From assembly GCA_963377175.1 (NCBI GenBank), contig CAUJNA010000505.1, positions 42,501 to 106,500 of the forward strand: DNA of 64,000 bases. The letters are read 5' to 3'. The notes under the pieces were generated by a model that had not been told where the DNA came from, ran no database searches, and saw only the letters and a program-made list of their open reading frames with translations. Of the stretch, positions 1-12,375 are shown one piece after another. A program made the position numbers and the translations under genes. How positions within the stretch are numbered: the first letter of the stretch is position 1; the number at the start of each line of letters is the position of its first letter. The DNA is from Effrenium voratum. Taxonomy: Eukaryota; Sar; Dinophyceae; Suessiales; Symbiodiniaceae.

Positions 1-1480
1 GTGTTGCAGGTGAGCAGAAATGTGCTCTCCAGACATACACACATGTGTGTTCCAGCTGTACGCATGTGTGTGTTCCAGCATATTTGTTATGAGAGGAACG
101 CGCATGTGTGTGTGTGTGCGCGTGTTCCGGGTGCGCATAAATGTGTGTGCTCGCGTGTACATTCATGTTTGTTCCACCTGTACACATACCTGTGTTCACG
201 ATGTGCGCATATGCGTGTTGCACGTGTACACATATTTGTGTTCACGTGTACACACATGTGTGTTCTTATCAGACACGTGTATGTGTTCCAGGAGAACACA
301 TGTTGGCTATCAGATGAACACGTGTGTGAGTGTCTGCTCCGCGTGCGCATGTATGTGTGTTCATTTGCACACATATGTGTGTTCCACGTTTACACATGTG
401 TGTGTTCACGTTTACACACATGTGTGTTCCAATTGGACACGTGCTTGTGTTTCAGGTGAACACATGTTTGTTTTCAGATGAAAGCACATGTGTGTGTGTT
501 CCGGCTGCACACATATATATATATATGCGTGTGTGTTCGCGTGTGAAGTACACATGTGTGTGTTCCACGTGTGCGCATGTGTGTGTTCACATGTCCACAT
601 GTGTGTCTCCCAGGTGTACACATATGTGTGTAGTGCACACATATATGTGTTTGCACGTGTGCACACATATGTGTTGCAATTGGACACGTGTTTGTGTTAC
701 AGGTGAACACATGTTGGTTTTCAGAATATTCGTGTGTGCGAGTGTGTTGCGGGTGCACATATATGTGTGTATGTTCACGTGTATGCAATTCTGTGTTCCA
801 CGTGTACACATATGTGTGTTCACGTGTGCACACATGCGTGTTCCAGTTGGACACGTGGTTGCGTCCCAGGAGAACGCATGGCTGTTATCTGATGAGCGCG
901 TGTGTTCCGGGTGCACATATATGTGAGAGTTCACGTCTGCACATCTGTGCGTTCACATGTATACATATGCGTGTTCCACGTGTACGCACATGTGTGTTCC
1001 AATTGGACACGTGTTTGTGCTCCAGGTGAACAGATGTGTGTTTTACGTGAACACATTAGTATGTGCTAGGTGAACATTTTTTGCATCTGACAACCTATTT
1101 GCTCTCCAGGTGTACACATGTATGTGCCCCAGAAAACGCATTGTTTTCGAGGTGCGCGCATGTGTGTGCGCTTTAGGTGAGCACTTATGTTTACTCACGT
1201 GTGCACATATGTGTTTCCACGGGTACACGCAGGTGTGCTTTAGTTGCGCGTGCGTTTCATTGTGTTCCAAGTGAACACACATGTGTGTTCCTCTTGAACA
1301 CATTAGCGTGTCGTAGGTGAACACATATGTGTGTTCCAGGCGTGCACATGTGTGTGTGCTTCCAAGAAGCACACGTTTGTTTTCCAACTCAGCACATCTA
1401 TGCGTGTCGTATACATATGTGTATTCCACGTGTACACACATGTGTGTCTGAATTGGACATGTGTGTCTGAACTGCCCATG
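1..1480. repeat. palindromic ACACATGTGTGTTC minisatellite
   Basis: Nearly every 15-25 bases a variant of GTGTGTTCCACGTGTACACA recurs. A larger unit is also visible: the block TTCCAATTGGACACGTG followed by CAGGTGAACACATG appears near 263, 427, 672, 841 and 996, so a higher-order unit of roughly 155-245 bp is layered on the short one. The unit is almost its own reverse complement, which is why both strands show long open frames rich in Cys, His, Val and Thr; these are artefacts. The array decays towards 1480 and starts before the window. Confidence 0.9.
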
Positions 1481-2290
1481 TGACCGCACGCTTGCGCAGC
1501 CACACTTGCGTTCATGGCGCGGTGCTGAAGCGCGAAGCATCATTTTGATTCTCCGTGTTGAAGCGCAGAAGTCGCAAACCGTTGGCATGTTTGTGCCTGC
1601 CCGTCAGTCCTCAACTGTTTGGGGTCTCAGCTGGTGTAATTTTTCATTTAGGCGCAGAGACGTCCTTTCGCGCCCGCGTTTTCATTGCGACTGATACAGC
1701 CTTCCTGGTTGCGCAATTGTTTCCAGCCTCACAGCTTTGTTGCAAGTGTCATGAAGCGAGCGCCGGGAAAGTCCGAGTCACACAGCTCAAGCAGGGCCAC
1801 AAGCAGGGAGACAAGTGGAGAGACAAGCAAGGAGAGAAGTGGGGAGAAGTGGGGACATGCAGGCAGACAAGCCGTGACAATGTCCGAGCCAGCAAGCGCA
1901 ACCACGAAGAGACAAGTAATAGACAGTGGCAAAATCGGGAGACACAACCTGTAGAGGGCTGCACCTTTCAGACATTCTGTTCCCCCGCCACATGCAAACA
2001 TCAAATCTCCACTGCCAGTTGCCGTCAATGACGTCTGAACAAAACAAGGTGTTGGGCAGAGAGCATTTCAGATTTGGAAAGCGGCCGTTTTCCGCAGCTG
2101 GCCCAAACACAGCTCAGAACAGCGGTGGTGTTGCCATTCCAAAGGGTACCTGCCGCGCTTTGGGAGATGTTTTCCCATCAAGATGTCCAAAAAGTGATGT
2201 TCCGTCAGGGCAGGCCTTAACAGGTTCCTGTCTGACTCTGGTTGGTCAAGTGACTGCGCGACAACTGGCTGTGAGCTGCAACTGCATCAG
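1481..2290. other. unassigned spacer with a purine-rich GAGACAAG run
   Basis: I see no convincing coding region. At about 1795-1925 the plus strand carries a degenerate GGAGACAAG/GGAGAGAAG repeat that accounts for the long open frames there. The rest is non-repetitive sequence without splice-flanked, GC-wobble exons. Confidence 0.5.
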
Positions 2291-5200
2291 AGCCTGCGCT
2301 GTGATTCAACATGGCCGGCCCCTTGCCCAGCTGACCATGCCTGATGCTGGTAGTTACGAAGCAAGCGTGGCGAAAGCCACGATGCTTGCAGGCCAAGCAG
2401 CAGCCAGCGCGTGTCTCCTGTCAACAAGTCGCCAGCAAATCCATTTTGCACTTCGGGTGAGCTCCTTACGGTGGCTGCAACGGACCACTTAGACTTGATC
2501 AGTGAGGCGCACAAGAGGCGCACATCACATGTTTTGCAACAGTCCCTGTGCAGCAGACTCTCGTGCGGCCAGCCTTCGCCTTCCTCAAACACCACATTTA
2601 TCATAACCAAAGGGGTACGCAGGCTGGAGAAGTATACAGATTGCTTCGCGGAAGTCCCTGGAGGTTCGCAGAACTTGCTTGAGTTCGTGGTACCGCTCTT
2701 GGCTTTTGTGGGGTTCGTGGTAGGGGGCTGCGATTCGCAGAAACTTGCCGATCGCAGAAGTTTCACGAGAAGGGGCGTGGGGGTTGAAGAAGTTCCTGGG
2801 AGGTGCCAGGAGTTTGCAGAAATTGGCGGCAGGGGCCGGGGTTCGCAGAAGTTCGGTTGCATACTGGCTTGTCTGGGTACTCCATTGGTTTTGCCTTTAG
2901 TTTGTCCGTTCGGGTGAGCTCTTTATGGTTGCTGCCACCGAACTGATCAGCGCAACAGGCGCACACGCGTTTGGCAGCTCTTCCTGTGCAGGGGCCGTGG
3001 AAATGCGATCTCGTGCCAGCCTTCGCCTTCGGCACTGACCATCCCTCCCTGCCCAAGCTTTCGTTGAGTTTATTCAGTGTCGGTGGCCGGTTAGGCGCTT
3101 AGGAGGAATTTTCAAGAATTGCGGCCGACGCCGCTTGGATGTATGCAGCGTCAAGTGACTATCAGCGTGCTGCAGGAGGCCACGTGAAAAGCATTTCCAG
3201 ATTTGGCCATTCTGTTCAGGATGGTTGCTGGCAGTGAACACTGGATCAGTGAGCTTCACAGCAGGTGCAAGCGTGCAGCGCACTCCCCGTGCAGCAGGAA
3301 ACGCATCATGCAAGCGCGCTCTTGTGCGGCCAGCCTTCGCCTTCGGCCTGGCTGACCATCCCTGCCTGCCCAAGCTTGGCCCGGACCCTGCTTTATACCT
3401 TGAGCTTGTTCAGTGTTGATGGCCTTTTGGGCAGCATTTGCAAGCATGGCGGCTGGCGCCGCGCAGCTGTCTGCGATTCTAAAGCAAATCCATTTCCAAA
3501 ATTCAGCAATATGCGTGGGTGCGATTCCTGGCAGTGTCAACTTGTTCAATGAGCATCGCAAAAGGCAACTCCCTGTGCTGCAGCTTACATGCCAGGGATG
3601 CGCTCTCTTGTGCAGCCAGCCTTTGCCTTAGGCCCAGCCAAAAGTCTGCTTCCTACTGTGAGTTTATTCAGTGTTGGTGGCCGGTTCGACAGCATTGGCA
3701 AGCATTGTGGCTGGCTCCGCTCGGGTGTATGCAGTGCAGGACGTGCGTGTGTTTGTCTGCTATCAGACGCCACTTGAAAATACTTGATTTCTGTATGTCC
3801 GAATCCGTTCGCGTGAGCCCTTCACGGTTCCTGGTATCGACAGCTTTTTCAATGAACATTGTAATATGGGCATTTCACATTCTTGGCAACACTCCCAACG
3901 CAGCAGGTTGCCAGCCAGGGAAGCGCGCTTTCGGGCAGCCAGCCTTTTCCTTGCGCCCAGCTGACTGAAACCCCGCTTCCTGTCTTGAGTTTGTTCGGTT
4001 TCGGTGGCCAGTTGGGCAGCGCTTGCAAGCATGGCAGCTCACTGCACAGATGTCTGGCATTCAAGTGACAATCAGTGTGCTGTAGGAAGCAACGTGAAGG
4101 CAAAGCGTTTCCCAATTTGGCCAATCTGCTCAGATGAGCCCTTCATGGTTGCTGGCATGAAGCTCTGGATCAGTGAGCTTCACAACAGGCGTGTTTCACA
4201 TGTTTGGTAACCTTTTTATTAGCGCAGCAGGATACACGTCAGGAAGATCAGCGTTCGTGAGCTTAAGCTTCCCACCGTGAGCGAGCCGGTTGGGCTGCAT
4301 TGGCAAGCGCGTTTTAAAAACGCGCACAGATCTCCGGAGGGCAGCAGGTAAATAGATTACGCCGTGCGACCCGAAAGTTTCAAAGGACTCAGCAACAATT
4401 TCCCAACGCCCATCCGTTCGGGTCTTTACGGTAGGTTCCACCGAACGTTTGATCCGTGAAGCGCACAGGCGCGCTTCACATGTTTGGCAGCACTCCCGGT
4501 GCAGCAGGGCACGCACCATGCAAGTGCGCCCTTGTGCGGCCAGCTCTTCGGCCTGGCTGACCATCCCTGCCTGCTCAAGCTGGGCCCGGACCCTGGTTCC
4601 TGGCTTGAGTTTGTTCAGTTGCGATGGCCGTTTGGGCAGCATTTGCAAGCATGGCGCCGTACCTCCTATGGGAAAGAACTCGAACACATCACATTTCCAA
4701 ATCATGCACATGCGTTCGGTTTGGGTCTTTGCGGTTGCTGCCACTGAACACGTGATCGGTGAGGCGCGCGACAGGTGCGCTTCACATGTTTGGCAGCACT
4801 CCCTGTGCAGCAGGATGCGCACCGTGGAAGTTCACTCTTGTGCCGCTAGCCTTCGCCTTCAGCCTGACTGACCATCCGAACCCTGCTTCCAGCCTTGAGT
4901 TTATTCAGTGCTGACGGCTGTGTCAGCATGCGCAAGCATGGCGGCTGCAGCACAGCTGTCAATATCAAGGATCGCGCCTGGCGTCGGGCGGACGGAGGTT
5001 TTTTCAGATTGCGCCGTGCCTGAAAGGACTCACAAGCAACGAGTTTCCCAACGCCCATCCGTTCGGTGAGCTCGGTACGGTTACTGCCTGTGAACTGTGA
5101 GGCGCGCAACAGGCGCGCTTCACATGTTTGGCAGGGTAATCAGTGTGCGCTGCATGTGCTACAGGAAGCAATGTGAAAGCAGCTCATTTCTCAGTTTTGC

Positions 5201-7450
5201 CAATTTGCTCAAGTCAGCCCTTTATGGTCGCTGGCATTGAACACTTGATCAGGGAGCTGCACAACGGGCGCGTTTTACATGCTTGGCAATCTGTCCAGCG
5301 CGGCAGAACACCTGCCAGGAAGATGCGCCGCTCTCCACCTTAGGCCGAGCTTAAGCCTGCCTTCTATCGCGAGTCTATTCAGTGCCAGCGTTCGGCCTGG
5401 CTGACCATCCCTGCCTGCCCAAGCTTGGCCCGGACCCTGGTTCCTACCTTGAGTTTATTCAGTGTTGATGGCCGTTTGGGCAGCGTTTGCAAGCATGGTG
5501 GCTGGCACCGCATTGATGTCTGCAATGCTGCAGGTAATCAGATTGTGCCATATCTGCTATCGGAAAGATAGAACTCGCACACACCGCATTTATCCGTTCG
5601 GGTGAGCTCTTTACGGTTGCTGCTACCAAAAACACTCCCTGTGCAGAGGGACACGCGCCATGGAAGTGTGTTCTTGTGGGTCAGCCATCTTTGCTTGCCC
5701 AAGCTTGGCTCGAACCCTGGTTCCTACCTTGAGTATGTGCAAGCATGGCGGCAAACGCGCCACACAGCTGTCTGCATTCAGGTGTCATGTAGTGTGAGCT
5801 GTATGTGCTGCGGGACACAAGTTGAAAACAGGGCATCTTCCAATCTGGCCAATCCAATCGTGGGAGTTCTTCGCGCTTCCTTTCATTTACAGCTTGCTCA
5901 AAGCATGTCGCAACATGGCCATTTTGAATGTCTGACAACTCCCTGTGCTGCAACTTGCATGGCAGGCCCAGCTTAAGCCTGCTGCCTACCATGAGTTGAT
6001 TTAGTGTTGGTTATGGCAATGCTTGCAGCTGGGGCAGCTCGGATGTATGCATTGCAAAACGTGTAAAAGTTAAAGATGCCTGGTTCTGATCCTTGAACTT
6101 CCAGATGTCGTTGGTTTTACAACTCGATGTTCAAATTAGTAGCAGTTCTTTCTTCTTGCTGTTTTCGTTCATGAGCAACTATCCTTCGCGAAACAACTAA
6201 GTGCTCGAAAGTCCCTTGTTACACTCCCGCTCTTTTAAGACAATCTCCGCCCGGACGGGGCAAGGGAAAAGCAACCTTTCTGCTCAGCAGACTTTTTGTC
6301 AGATCGTGCTTAAATTGCAATCATCAGAGGTGCCGGGGGATTGCAGAATTTTGCAGAAGGGGCCGGGGTTTGCAGAAGTTCGTGGCAGAGGCCCAGGGTT
6401 CGCAGAAGTTCGGATCCATACTGGCTTGTCTGGGTACTCCATTGGTTTTGCCTTTATATCACTTTTGCTTGCCCCCTACAACTTAAGACCAGAAGCCACA
6501 CCAGTTGAAAGCGCTGCAATTTCTGTCTTGTGCGCCTTTCGCGGTACCTGGCATCGACAACTTCTTGATTCCTCACAATATGTGCCCCTCACATGCTTGG
6601 CATCACTCCCAAGCCAACAGGTTACGCACCAGGGAAGTGCGCTCTCTTGCAGCCAGCCTTTTCCTTGGGCCCAGCTGACCGCCGCTGCCCGTGTAAGCGT
6701 CGTTCGGTTAGACAGCACTTGCGAGCATGGCTGCTGGCGTCGCATGGATGAAGGCAATCAGGTTGTGCCAATTACGCCCATTCGTTCGGGTCGCACCAGC
6801 CAGCGTTCGGCCTGGCTGACCATCCCTGCCTGCCCAAGCTTGGCCCGGACCCTGGTTCCTACCTTGAGTTTATTCAGTGTTGATGGCCTTTTGGGAAGCA
6901 TTTGCAAGCATGGTGGCTGGCACCACATTGATGTCTGCGACGCTGGAGTGCTATATCTGTGGGATCAAAAACACCGCATGTATCCGTTCGGGTGAGCTCT
7001 TTGCAGTTGCTGCTACCAGGTGCTGCTACCCAATACTTGATTGGTGAGGCGCGCAACAGGCGCACTGCGCATGTTTGGCAACACTCACTGTGCAGCAGGA
7101 CATCTCGTGCGGCCAGCCTTCTTGGCCTGCCCAAGCTGGGCTACCTTGAGTTTATTCAGTGTTGGTGCCGCAGCATTTGCAAGGATGGCACAGATGTCCG
7201 CAACCCTGGAGGTAATCAGATTGCGCAAAATGTTCTTCCTTCGGTCGCTGGTGTCGAATATCCGATCAAGCAGCGCCATTATTATGGTTCTCACTTTTTT
7301 GGCGACATGCCTTTGCTTCTGCCTGCCCAGCATTGCCTGCAACATATGTACTGTTGAGAACCGTCGAAAGCAACTTGGTTACGGCGCCTCTGAGGCACCC
7401 TTGCGCGGTTTGGACATTCCTGAGCAAAACAATTTATCGCTGACTTTGGC
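2290..7450. repeat. divergent ~300-bp tandem repeat array
   Basis: A landmark of the form GAGTTTATTCAGTGTTGATGG followed by GGCAGCATTTGCAAGCATGG recurs near 3065, 3402, 3658, 3983, 4605, 4896, 5448, 6864 and 7146. The spacing is mostly about 260-340 bp or twice that. Upstream of it most copies carry GGCCTGGCTGACCATCCCTG and CCCAAGCTTGGCCCGGACCC. Copies are 70-90 per cent alike by eye and riddled with stops in every frame, so I treat the array as non-coding. A segment at 2806-2905 (gtttgcagaa ... tactccattggttttgc) reappears at 6329-6450, showing rearrangement within the array. Confidence 0.8.
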
Positions 7451-8140
7451 ATGCAAGCAATGATGCCAACGTTTCCCGACTGGAAGCCTCGAGAATTAGA
7501 GCGGCAACTGATGAGCTGATTCTCAACATCCAGACACAGTCAAGTCGAGCGGAGAAACCATTTGGGCGTGGTTCAAAATTACAGAGCTGGGGCGCAGGTT
7601 TTAGTCCTTGGCTCCATTTACCAAGGTGCCATTTTGGTACATCGATTTGAGCCACACCCATTTGCTCCCGAGCGCCGACGACACGTTGCAAACAAGCCCA
7701 AGGCCAGCAGCAAGCTTTGGAAGTCTGCACTCTGCTGGTTGCATCCCAGACTGAGCGTACTTTAACCGGACGTGGATGGCATAGACACAACAAGCCACCG
7801 CTGGAAACAGCTGCGCTGAAGGCTATGTGAAGCTTGACGTTTATAGCATCCCTTTTTCGCCCTGCAGATGAAGATGGACTTAGAGACATGAGCGTGGCAA
7901 ACAAGAACCCCAAAATCGATCATGACAAGCAATGAATAACATTTGTTACTGTAGGACGTTGTGTGGTACATTGGCTTCGTTTACGTTCTTTGCAGCTTAC
8001 CATGTCCTTGCTTACAATCTTAGCAATTTGGCATTGTTGCGATTTTCAGAAGTCAAGAAAGACAACAGCCGCATGATAATGTGAATGTTGTTCAACAATT
8101 ACACCAATATCATTCGCTTTTTCCACAAATACTCAATTCA
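7451..8140. other. unassigned sequence
   Basis: Ordinary mixed-composition sequence with no repeat landmark and no exon-like segment that I can support. TTTGAGCCACACCCAT at 7648 matches a short motif also seen near 22880 and 42084, probably one end of a small dispersed element. Confidence 0.4.
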
Positions 8141-8204
8141 GCTTGCTACTACTACTACTACTACGACTACTACTACTACTACTACTACTAGTACTACTAC
8201 TACT

Positions 8205-8261
<57 letters not shown>

Positions 8262-8459
8262 AATGTTAGTACCACTACTACTGCTACTACTACTACTACT
8301 ACTACTACTACGTCAAAACATTTCTAAACTACTACACTGCTACTACTACGACGACTTCTACTACGACTACTCCTACTACTACTACCACTGCTACAACTAC
8401 GACTGCTACTACTACTACTACTGCTACTACTACGAGTACGACTACGACAAAGACTAGTG

Positions 8460-8491
<32 letters not shown>

Positions 8492-8587
8492 ACGACTAGC
8501 ACTACTACTACGACTACCACGACGACGACTGCTGCTGCTGCTGCTGCTGCTGCTACTCCTACTACTACTACTACTACTACTACTACA

Positions 8588-8618
<31 letters not shown>

Positions 8619-8640
8619 GTACTACTACTACCCAACACTT
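8141..8640. repeat. TAC/ACT trinucleotide microsatellite
   Basis: About 500 bp of CTA/CTAC/CGA/CTG triplets, mostly (CTA)n with interspersed CGA and a short CTG run at about 8529-8550. The trinucleotide frame explains the homopolymeric Thr, Tyr, Leu, Val and Ser open frames on both strands; none is a gene. Confidence 0.95.
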
Positions 8641-8765
8641 ATTACTTCATACCTATTACATACTACTTACTATTTACTCCTTACTTTGTTCTACTTAATA
8701 CTTACCACTTTGTACTTTATACCTACAACATACTACTTACTACTTACTACTCACTACTTTCTATC
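8641..8765. repeat. decayed TTAC-based short repeat
   Basis: Recurring TACTACTTACTATTTAC-type words follow directly from the trinucleotide tract and look like its degenerate flank. Confidence 0.7.
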
Positions 8766-8939
8766 AAAGTCCCCCACTGCTGAACTGCCTGCACCTCTGC
8801 TAGGGGTGCCTTGTTGCCACAAGCATGAACGCGTTCAGGGGGCAGCGTTCGCCGCGCCTGAAGAAACAAACTGCTCAGGGAGGCCAACCACGCCGAGGAC
8901 TCCCCTGCTCAAAGGCTGCGCGTCCCCATGCGACCAAAC

Positions 8940-9340
8940 ATGGCAGTTTTTAGAGTTGGTTTAGGGTTGGTTTAGGATTGGACCCGGGTTCATGGTCTGT
9001 TTAGAGTTGGTTTAGGGTTTTGGTTGGGTTTAGGGTTGGCTTTTGGGGGGTTTGGGGTTGCACTGGGGTTGGCTTCGGGTTCGTTTTGAGTGGCTCTAGT
9101 TTTGGTCCAGGGTTGCTTCAGGGTGGTTTAGGGTTGGTTTAGGGTTTGTTTGGGGTGGCTTTAAGGCTGGTTTAGGGTGGGTTTGGTGCGGGGTCAGGGT
9201 TGCTTTGGGCGGGACGGTCCGACGGCTGGCATGCTCCAGTTTTGTGAAGTGCGCAACGTCCCAGGTTTGATTGGGACGCTTGGGATGGCTGGGGAGGCTT
9301 TGGGTCGAGATGGTTGGTCCGGGTTGGGATGGTGGGGATG
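8940..9340. repeat. telomere-like TTTAGGGTTGG repeat (degenerate)
   Basis: The plus strand repeats GGTTTAGGGTTGG and variants (TTTAGAGTTGG, TTTAGGATTGG, TTTGGGGTTG) from about 8950 to 9190, then G-rich GGTTGGGATGGTGGGG words to about 9340. TTTAGGG is the Arabidopsis-type telomere unit reported for dinoflagellates. Here it is interrupted by TGG and far from perfect, so this is an old interstitial block or a coincidental G-rich satellite rather than a chromosome end. Confidence 0.65.
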
Positions 9341-9369
9341 CTCTGCTGGCAAACCACGGCAACAATGTA

Positions 9370-9510
9370 GGCTGTCGGCCGAGCGTCGGCCGAATTTCAC
9401 ATCAGTTTTTGAGGAATTTCGCAAATGCATCGGCTGAAACTCACTTTCTCGTCTGCCGAGCTTCACATCAGTGTTGGCCGATCGTTTCGGCTGAGTTTCA
9501 CATTAACCAC
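9370..9510. repeat. short direct repeat around TTTCACATCAGT
   Basis: GCCGAATTTCACATCAGT, GCCGAGCTTCACATCAGT and GCTGAGTTTCACATTA occur at about 9390, 9457 and 9490 with CGGC-rich flanks. This is a local three-copy repeat without coding potential. Confidence 0.6.
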
Positions 9511-11459
9511 AAAGCTAACATGGAATCACGCCGGCGCACCAAGCAATTGAGGGATGTGCTGATGAGTGCGATCTTCCCTGCAACGCCTGCCGCGGCGTTG
9601 CAAGGCCAATCCTGCCTTTGGGGCATCCGGGAAGGTGCGTGCGTCCGGTAGTTGGGCCAATTTTCTCACCAGGGTGGTCATTGGAAAAGCCTGAAGTTCA
9701 CCAGTCATTCTGACTGCAGGAGGCGGCGCCGCCTGGCCCGGAGCCTCATCTGGGGAACTGGAGACATTCCTTTGACTTAACTTTTGCCAGGAACATTGAT
9801 CAACCAGATGATCAAAAGGTACGACTTTAGCTTTTTTACTTGATGTTCCTTCCGAGCAGCAACAGAGTCAACTTTTTGCCAGGGGGTGTAAGGAGGGCCC
9901 AGGAAAGGGGCCCCCTTGCCATAAATAGGCGCGGCAAGACGTCCTTTAGAGTCAGGCAGACTCACTTGATGCCAGGTTTTTTTGCGGTTTAGCGTTCGTG
10001 CCATTGCAACCCATCGTGTCACCAGCGAGTTGAAGACCCGCTTGCATGCGACGATTGTGAGGTGTGGGTGCAGCCTTGTCTCGGTTCTACGGGAAGAAGC
10101 GAAAGAAGACCTAAGTGGGGCCTTGACGGGCGCCAGTGCCTTTTCAGGTGGTCCTTCTCAGACAAGCTGATTGCGAAGAGTTCGGAAAAGGTTGGGAAAA
10201 GTATGGTTGCCTTACAGGTACATTGTTTTGGGTTCCACGAACAAGTTGGTACGAGGATCACTTCGGTGCTCCCGCGCATGTCACGAGCCTGTCAGGTTTC
10301 ACCGCGGTGCGCGAGAGTCTGGCATATAGCGCGTTCTGGGCGATTCCAGGGCGATGTTGAAGGGGACAGGGAACCCTGACTCGGTCCAGACCGGGCAGTG
10401 CCGTGTTCTTGCGCCCGCCTTAGCTAAGCCGCATGCCTGTCGGCATGTGCGACAGTGCGGTGAGAAGAGAAAGAGGGCGACTCCGGGCATGTTCCGCAAC
10501 TCCCTTGCGCTGGTAGGGGTGCTCCAAAGACTGCGTCACATGGGTAGACATCTTTGTCCCAAGGAAAGCAAAGGCTTCGCCCAGATCAAGTTTCTGGCCG
10601 CGTCGCTTGAGGTTCGGAGAAGCTCTGTGCGATCTTCTCCATGGATTATATGCAATGCATCCCTGCAGCCTCAGCAATAAACTCATGGTGCCAGAAGTGT
10701 TCCAGCCAGGGGTGCTCATGTGAATATTTTGAACATGGACCGCCCCAAGGAGTACCCGCGACCTCTTTCTTCAGAGATAAACACCGAGGAGCCAGAACCT
10801 TTGAGAAGAAGACTCCTAAGCCTTTCCTGAATAACAGCTGGAGCTGCTAGAACTGCTTTCCTTTGGCATGGCAGAGGCGGGGTCGATGTGGCGCTGCGTT
10901 GTTTTTGAGCACCTTTTGGGAGTGGTTGTAAAGAAACGCCGAAGGTAGCCTCACTTTGTTGCTTAGTGGACGTGAGTCCCTTTTTGAGTCCGAGGCAAAC
11001 AACATGTTGGGGGGCGGGGGGTTGGCTTCTTCCCTAAAGCATCGATTCGCTTTTTTCATTTGGCATGGCCGACACGAGCTTGCGCCAGAGCCCCTTTTTG
11101 AGGGGGGCCTTTTGTATGTGCTTCACAGGGAAAGGAGCCGAACCCTTTTCAGGGTTGCTTTGTAGGGAAACCCATGTGCAAAACTCTCAACTTGTTAAGG
11201 GAGCCCCTTTTCTTTGGTAGCTTCAAGGGAAGCCAAGGAGAAAACCACTGTTTCAGCAGGGAAACCAAAAGATCATGCTCTTTTGAGGTTGTTTCAACTG
11301 GGAGCCAAAGCGAGCGAAGCCACCAATCTTTTTCGGGTGCGGGGGGGGGGGGGTGTTTCCCAATTTGGAGACGAAGGCCACATCTTTTGAATCCTCCCGG
11401 TCGCAACTCTCCTTCAGGAATCGGATTCCGGCTTCCGCACACCCGAGAGTGTCCGGGAG
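9511..11459. other. unassigned; no supported gene
   Basis: Open frames of 60-108 codons exist on both strands around 10000-10720 but overlap each other, lack GC-rich wobble and match nothing I recognise. From about 11170 the sequence is intron-like, with words such as GGTAGCTTCAAGGGAAGCC that belong to the introner-like family seen throughout the window, so part of this region may be intron of the gene ending at 12375. Confidence 0.4.
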
Positions 11460-11542
11460 GATTGGGCCGATGAGGCACAAAGGCGGCCGGGTCGCGACGT
11501 CTCAACGCCAGCCGTTGTCGTTGGGCACCGAGTTGTACTTTG
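11460..11542 (+). CDS. candidate penultimate exon, unidentified gene 1
   Basis: GC-wobble open segment after a CCGGGAG|G acceptor, reading DWADEAQRRPGRDVSTPAVV onward and ending before a GC donor (TG|GCGC). Its final two bases combine with the first base of the segment at 12261 to keep the frame open. A second frame here is also open and coding-like, so frame and function are unsure. Confidence 0.35.
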
Positions 11543-12260
11543 GCGCGGCCAAACCGCCCCTTAGATCTTTTGGACAGAAAAGGGTTAGACCTGTTGCTTA
11601 CGGGCGAAGAGCAAACCAGAATAGAATATAGCCCATAATCACTAACTTTTCCAAAAGGAAACACACAGGGGAGGGTATCCTTACCAAAAACGGACCCATT
11701 CTTTTTGCGGGAGAGCCAAGCTCAGAACCAACCTAGAGTAATTTGAATCAACTTGAGGAACCGTTCTCATTGCCTTCACCCAGTGACCTGTGACTTCCCC
11801 TCACCCGAACTTAGAGGTCAGATCCGGCCCTAAGGGGCGCCTTTGTGGGAGGGTATCCCTTCTCGCCTTTTCGGTGGCTGACCCAGGACACCACCGAGTC
11901 GCCCAGTTTGGGATGGGTTCCTCTTTCTTGAAACACAACCACAATGAAAACCAAGTCGGGTAGAAGAAGGTCAGGGGACGGTCGAAGCAAAATCAACACG
12001 TGTGGATATCCGCCCTTTAACTGTTTGCATTTTGTGTCGACCATGCAATTCCAGCTTTTGGTTACGACTCATGTATCTGTTCAGAGTCCTTTTGGAATCT
12101 GGGTTGAAATTTGGGCGTGTCTTCTTTTGAGGGTACCCTGTTTTGAGCTAGCTTCAAAGAGACACCTAATGGACAACCATATTTTTCCAAGGTCCTGTAA
12201 AGAAAGTCGCGCAAAGCCGTTTCTCCTGGGCTTTCCGCTGAAGCCGCCGAAAACTCAAAG

Positions 12261-12375
12261 CGGGCGCACGGACCCGCTCAACCGCGCGAGGCTGATTCGG
12301 CAGCACCGCCAGTCCTGTGACTTGGAGGAGGGGAAGACGATGGATTTCGATGGCCCGAAACCGCCGGGCACTTGA
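12261..12375 (+). CDS. candidate terminal exon, unidentified gene 1
   Basis: After an ACTCAAAG| acceptor an open segment with strong G/C third positions reads RTDPLNRARLIRQHRQSCDL, then EEGKTMDFDGPKPPGT and a TGA at 12373-12375. The hydrophilic, charged C-terminus and biased wobble look genuinely coding, but I do not recognise the family. It would be the 3' end of a plus-strand gene whose upstream exons I can trace only to 11460. Confidence 0.4.

Noticed and set aside
1..1029. Long Cys/His-rich open frames on both strands
   Set aside because: They arise from a near-palindromic minisatellite unit whose period avoids stops; there are no splice signals and no wobble bias.
1..1480. CRISPR-like array
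   Set aside because: Repeats are degenerate and contiguous with no unique spacers, in a eukaryotic context.
7434..7913. 159-codon minus-strand open frame
   Set aside because: No GC-wobble bias, no similarity that I recognise, and adjacent to a repeat array.
8085..8640. Homopolymeric Thr/Tyr/Leu/Ser/Val open frames
   Set aside because: Trinucleotide microsatellite read in different frames.
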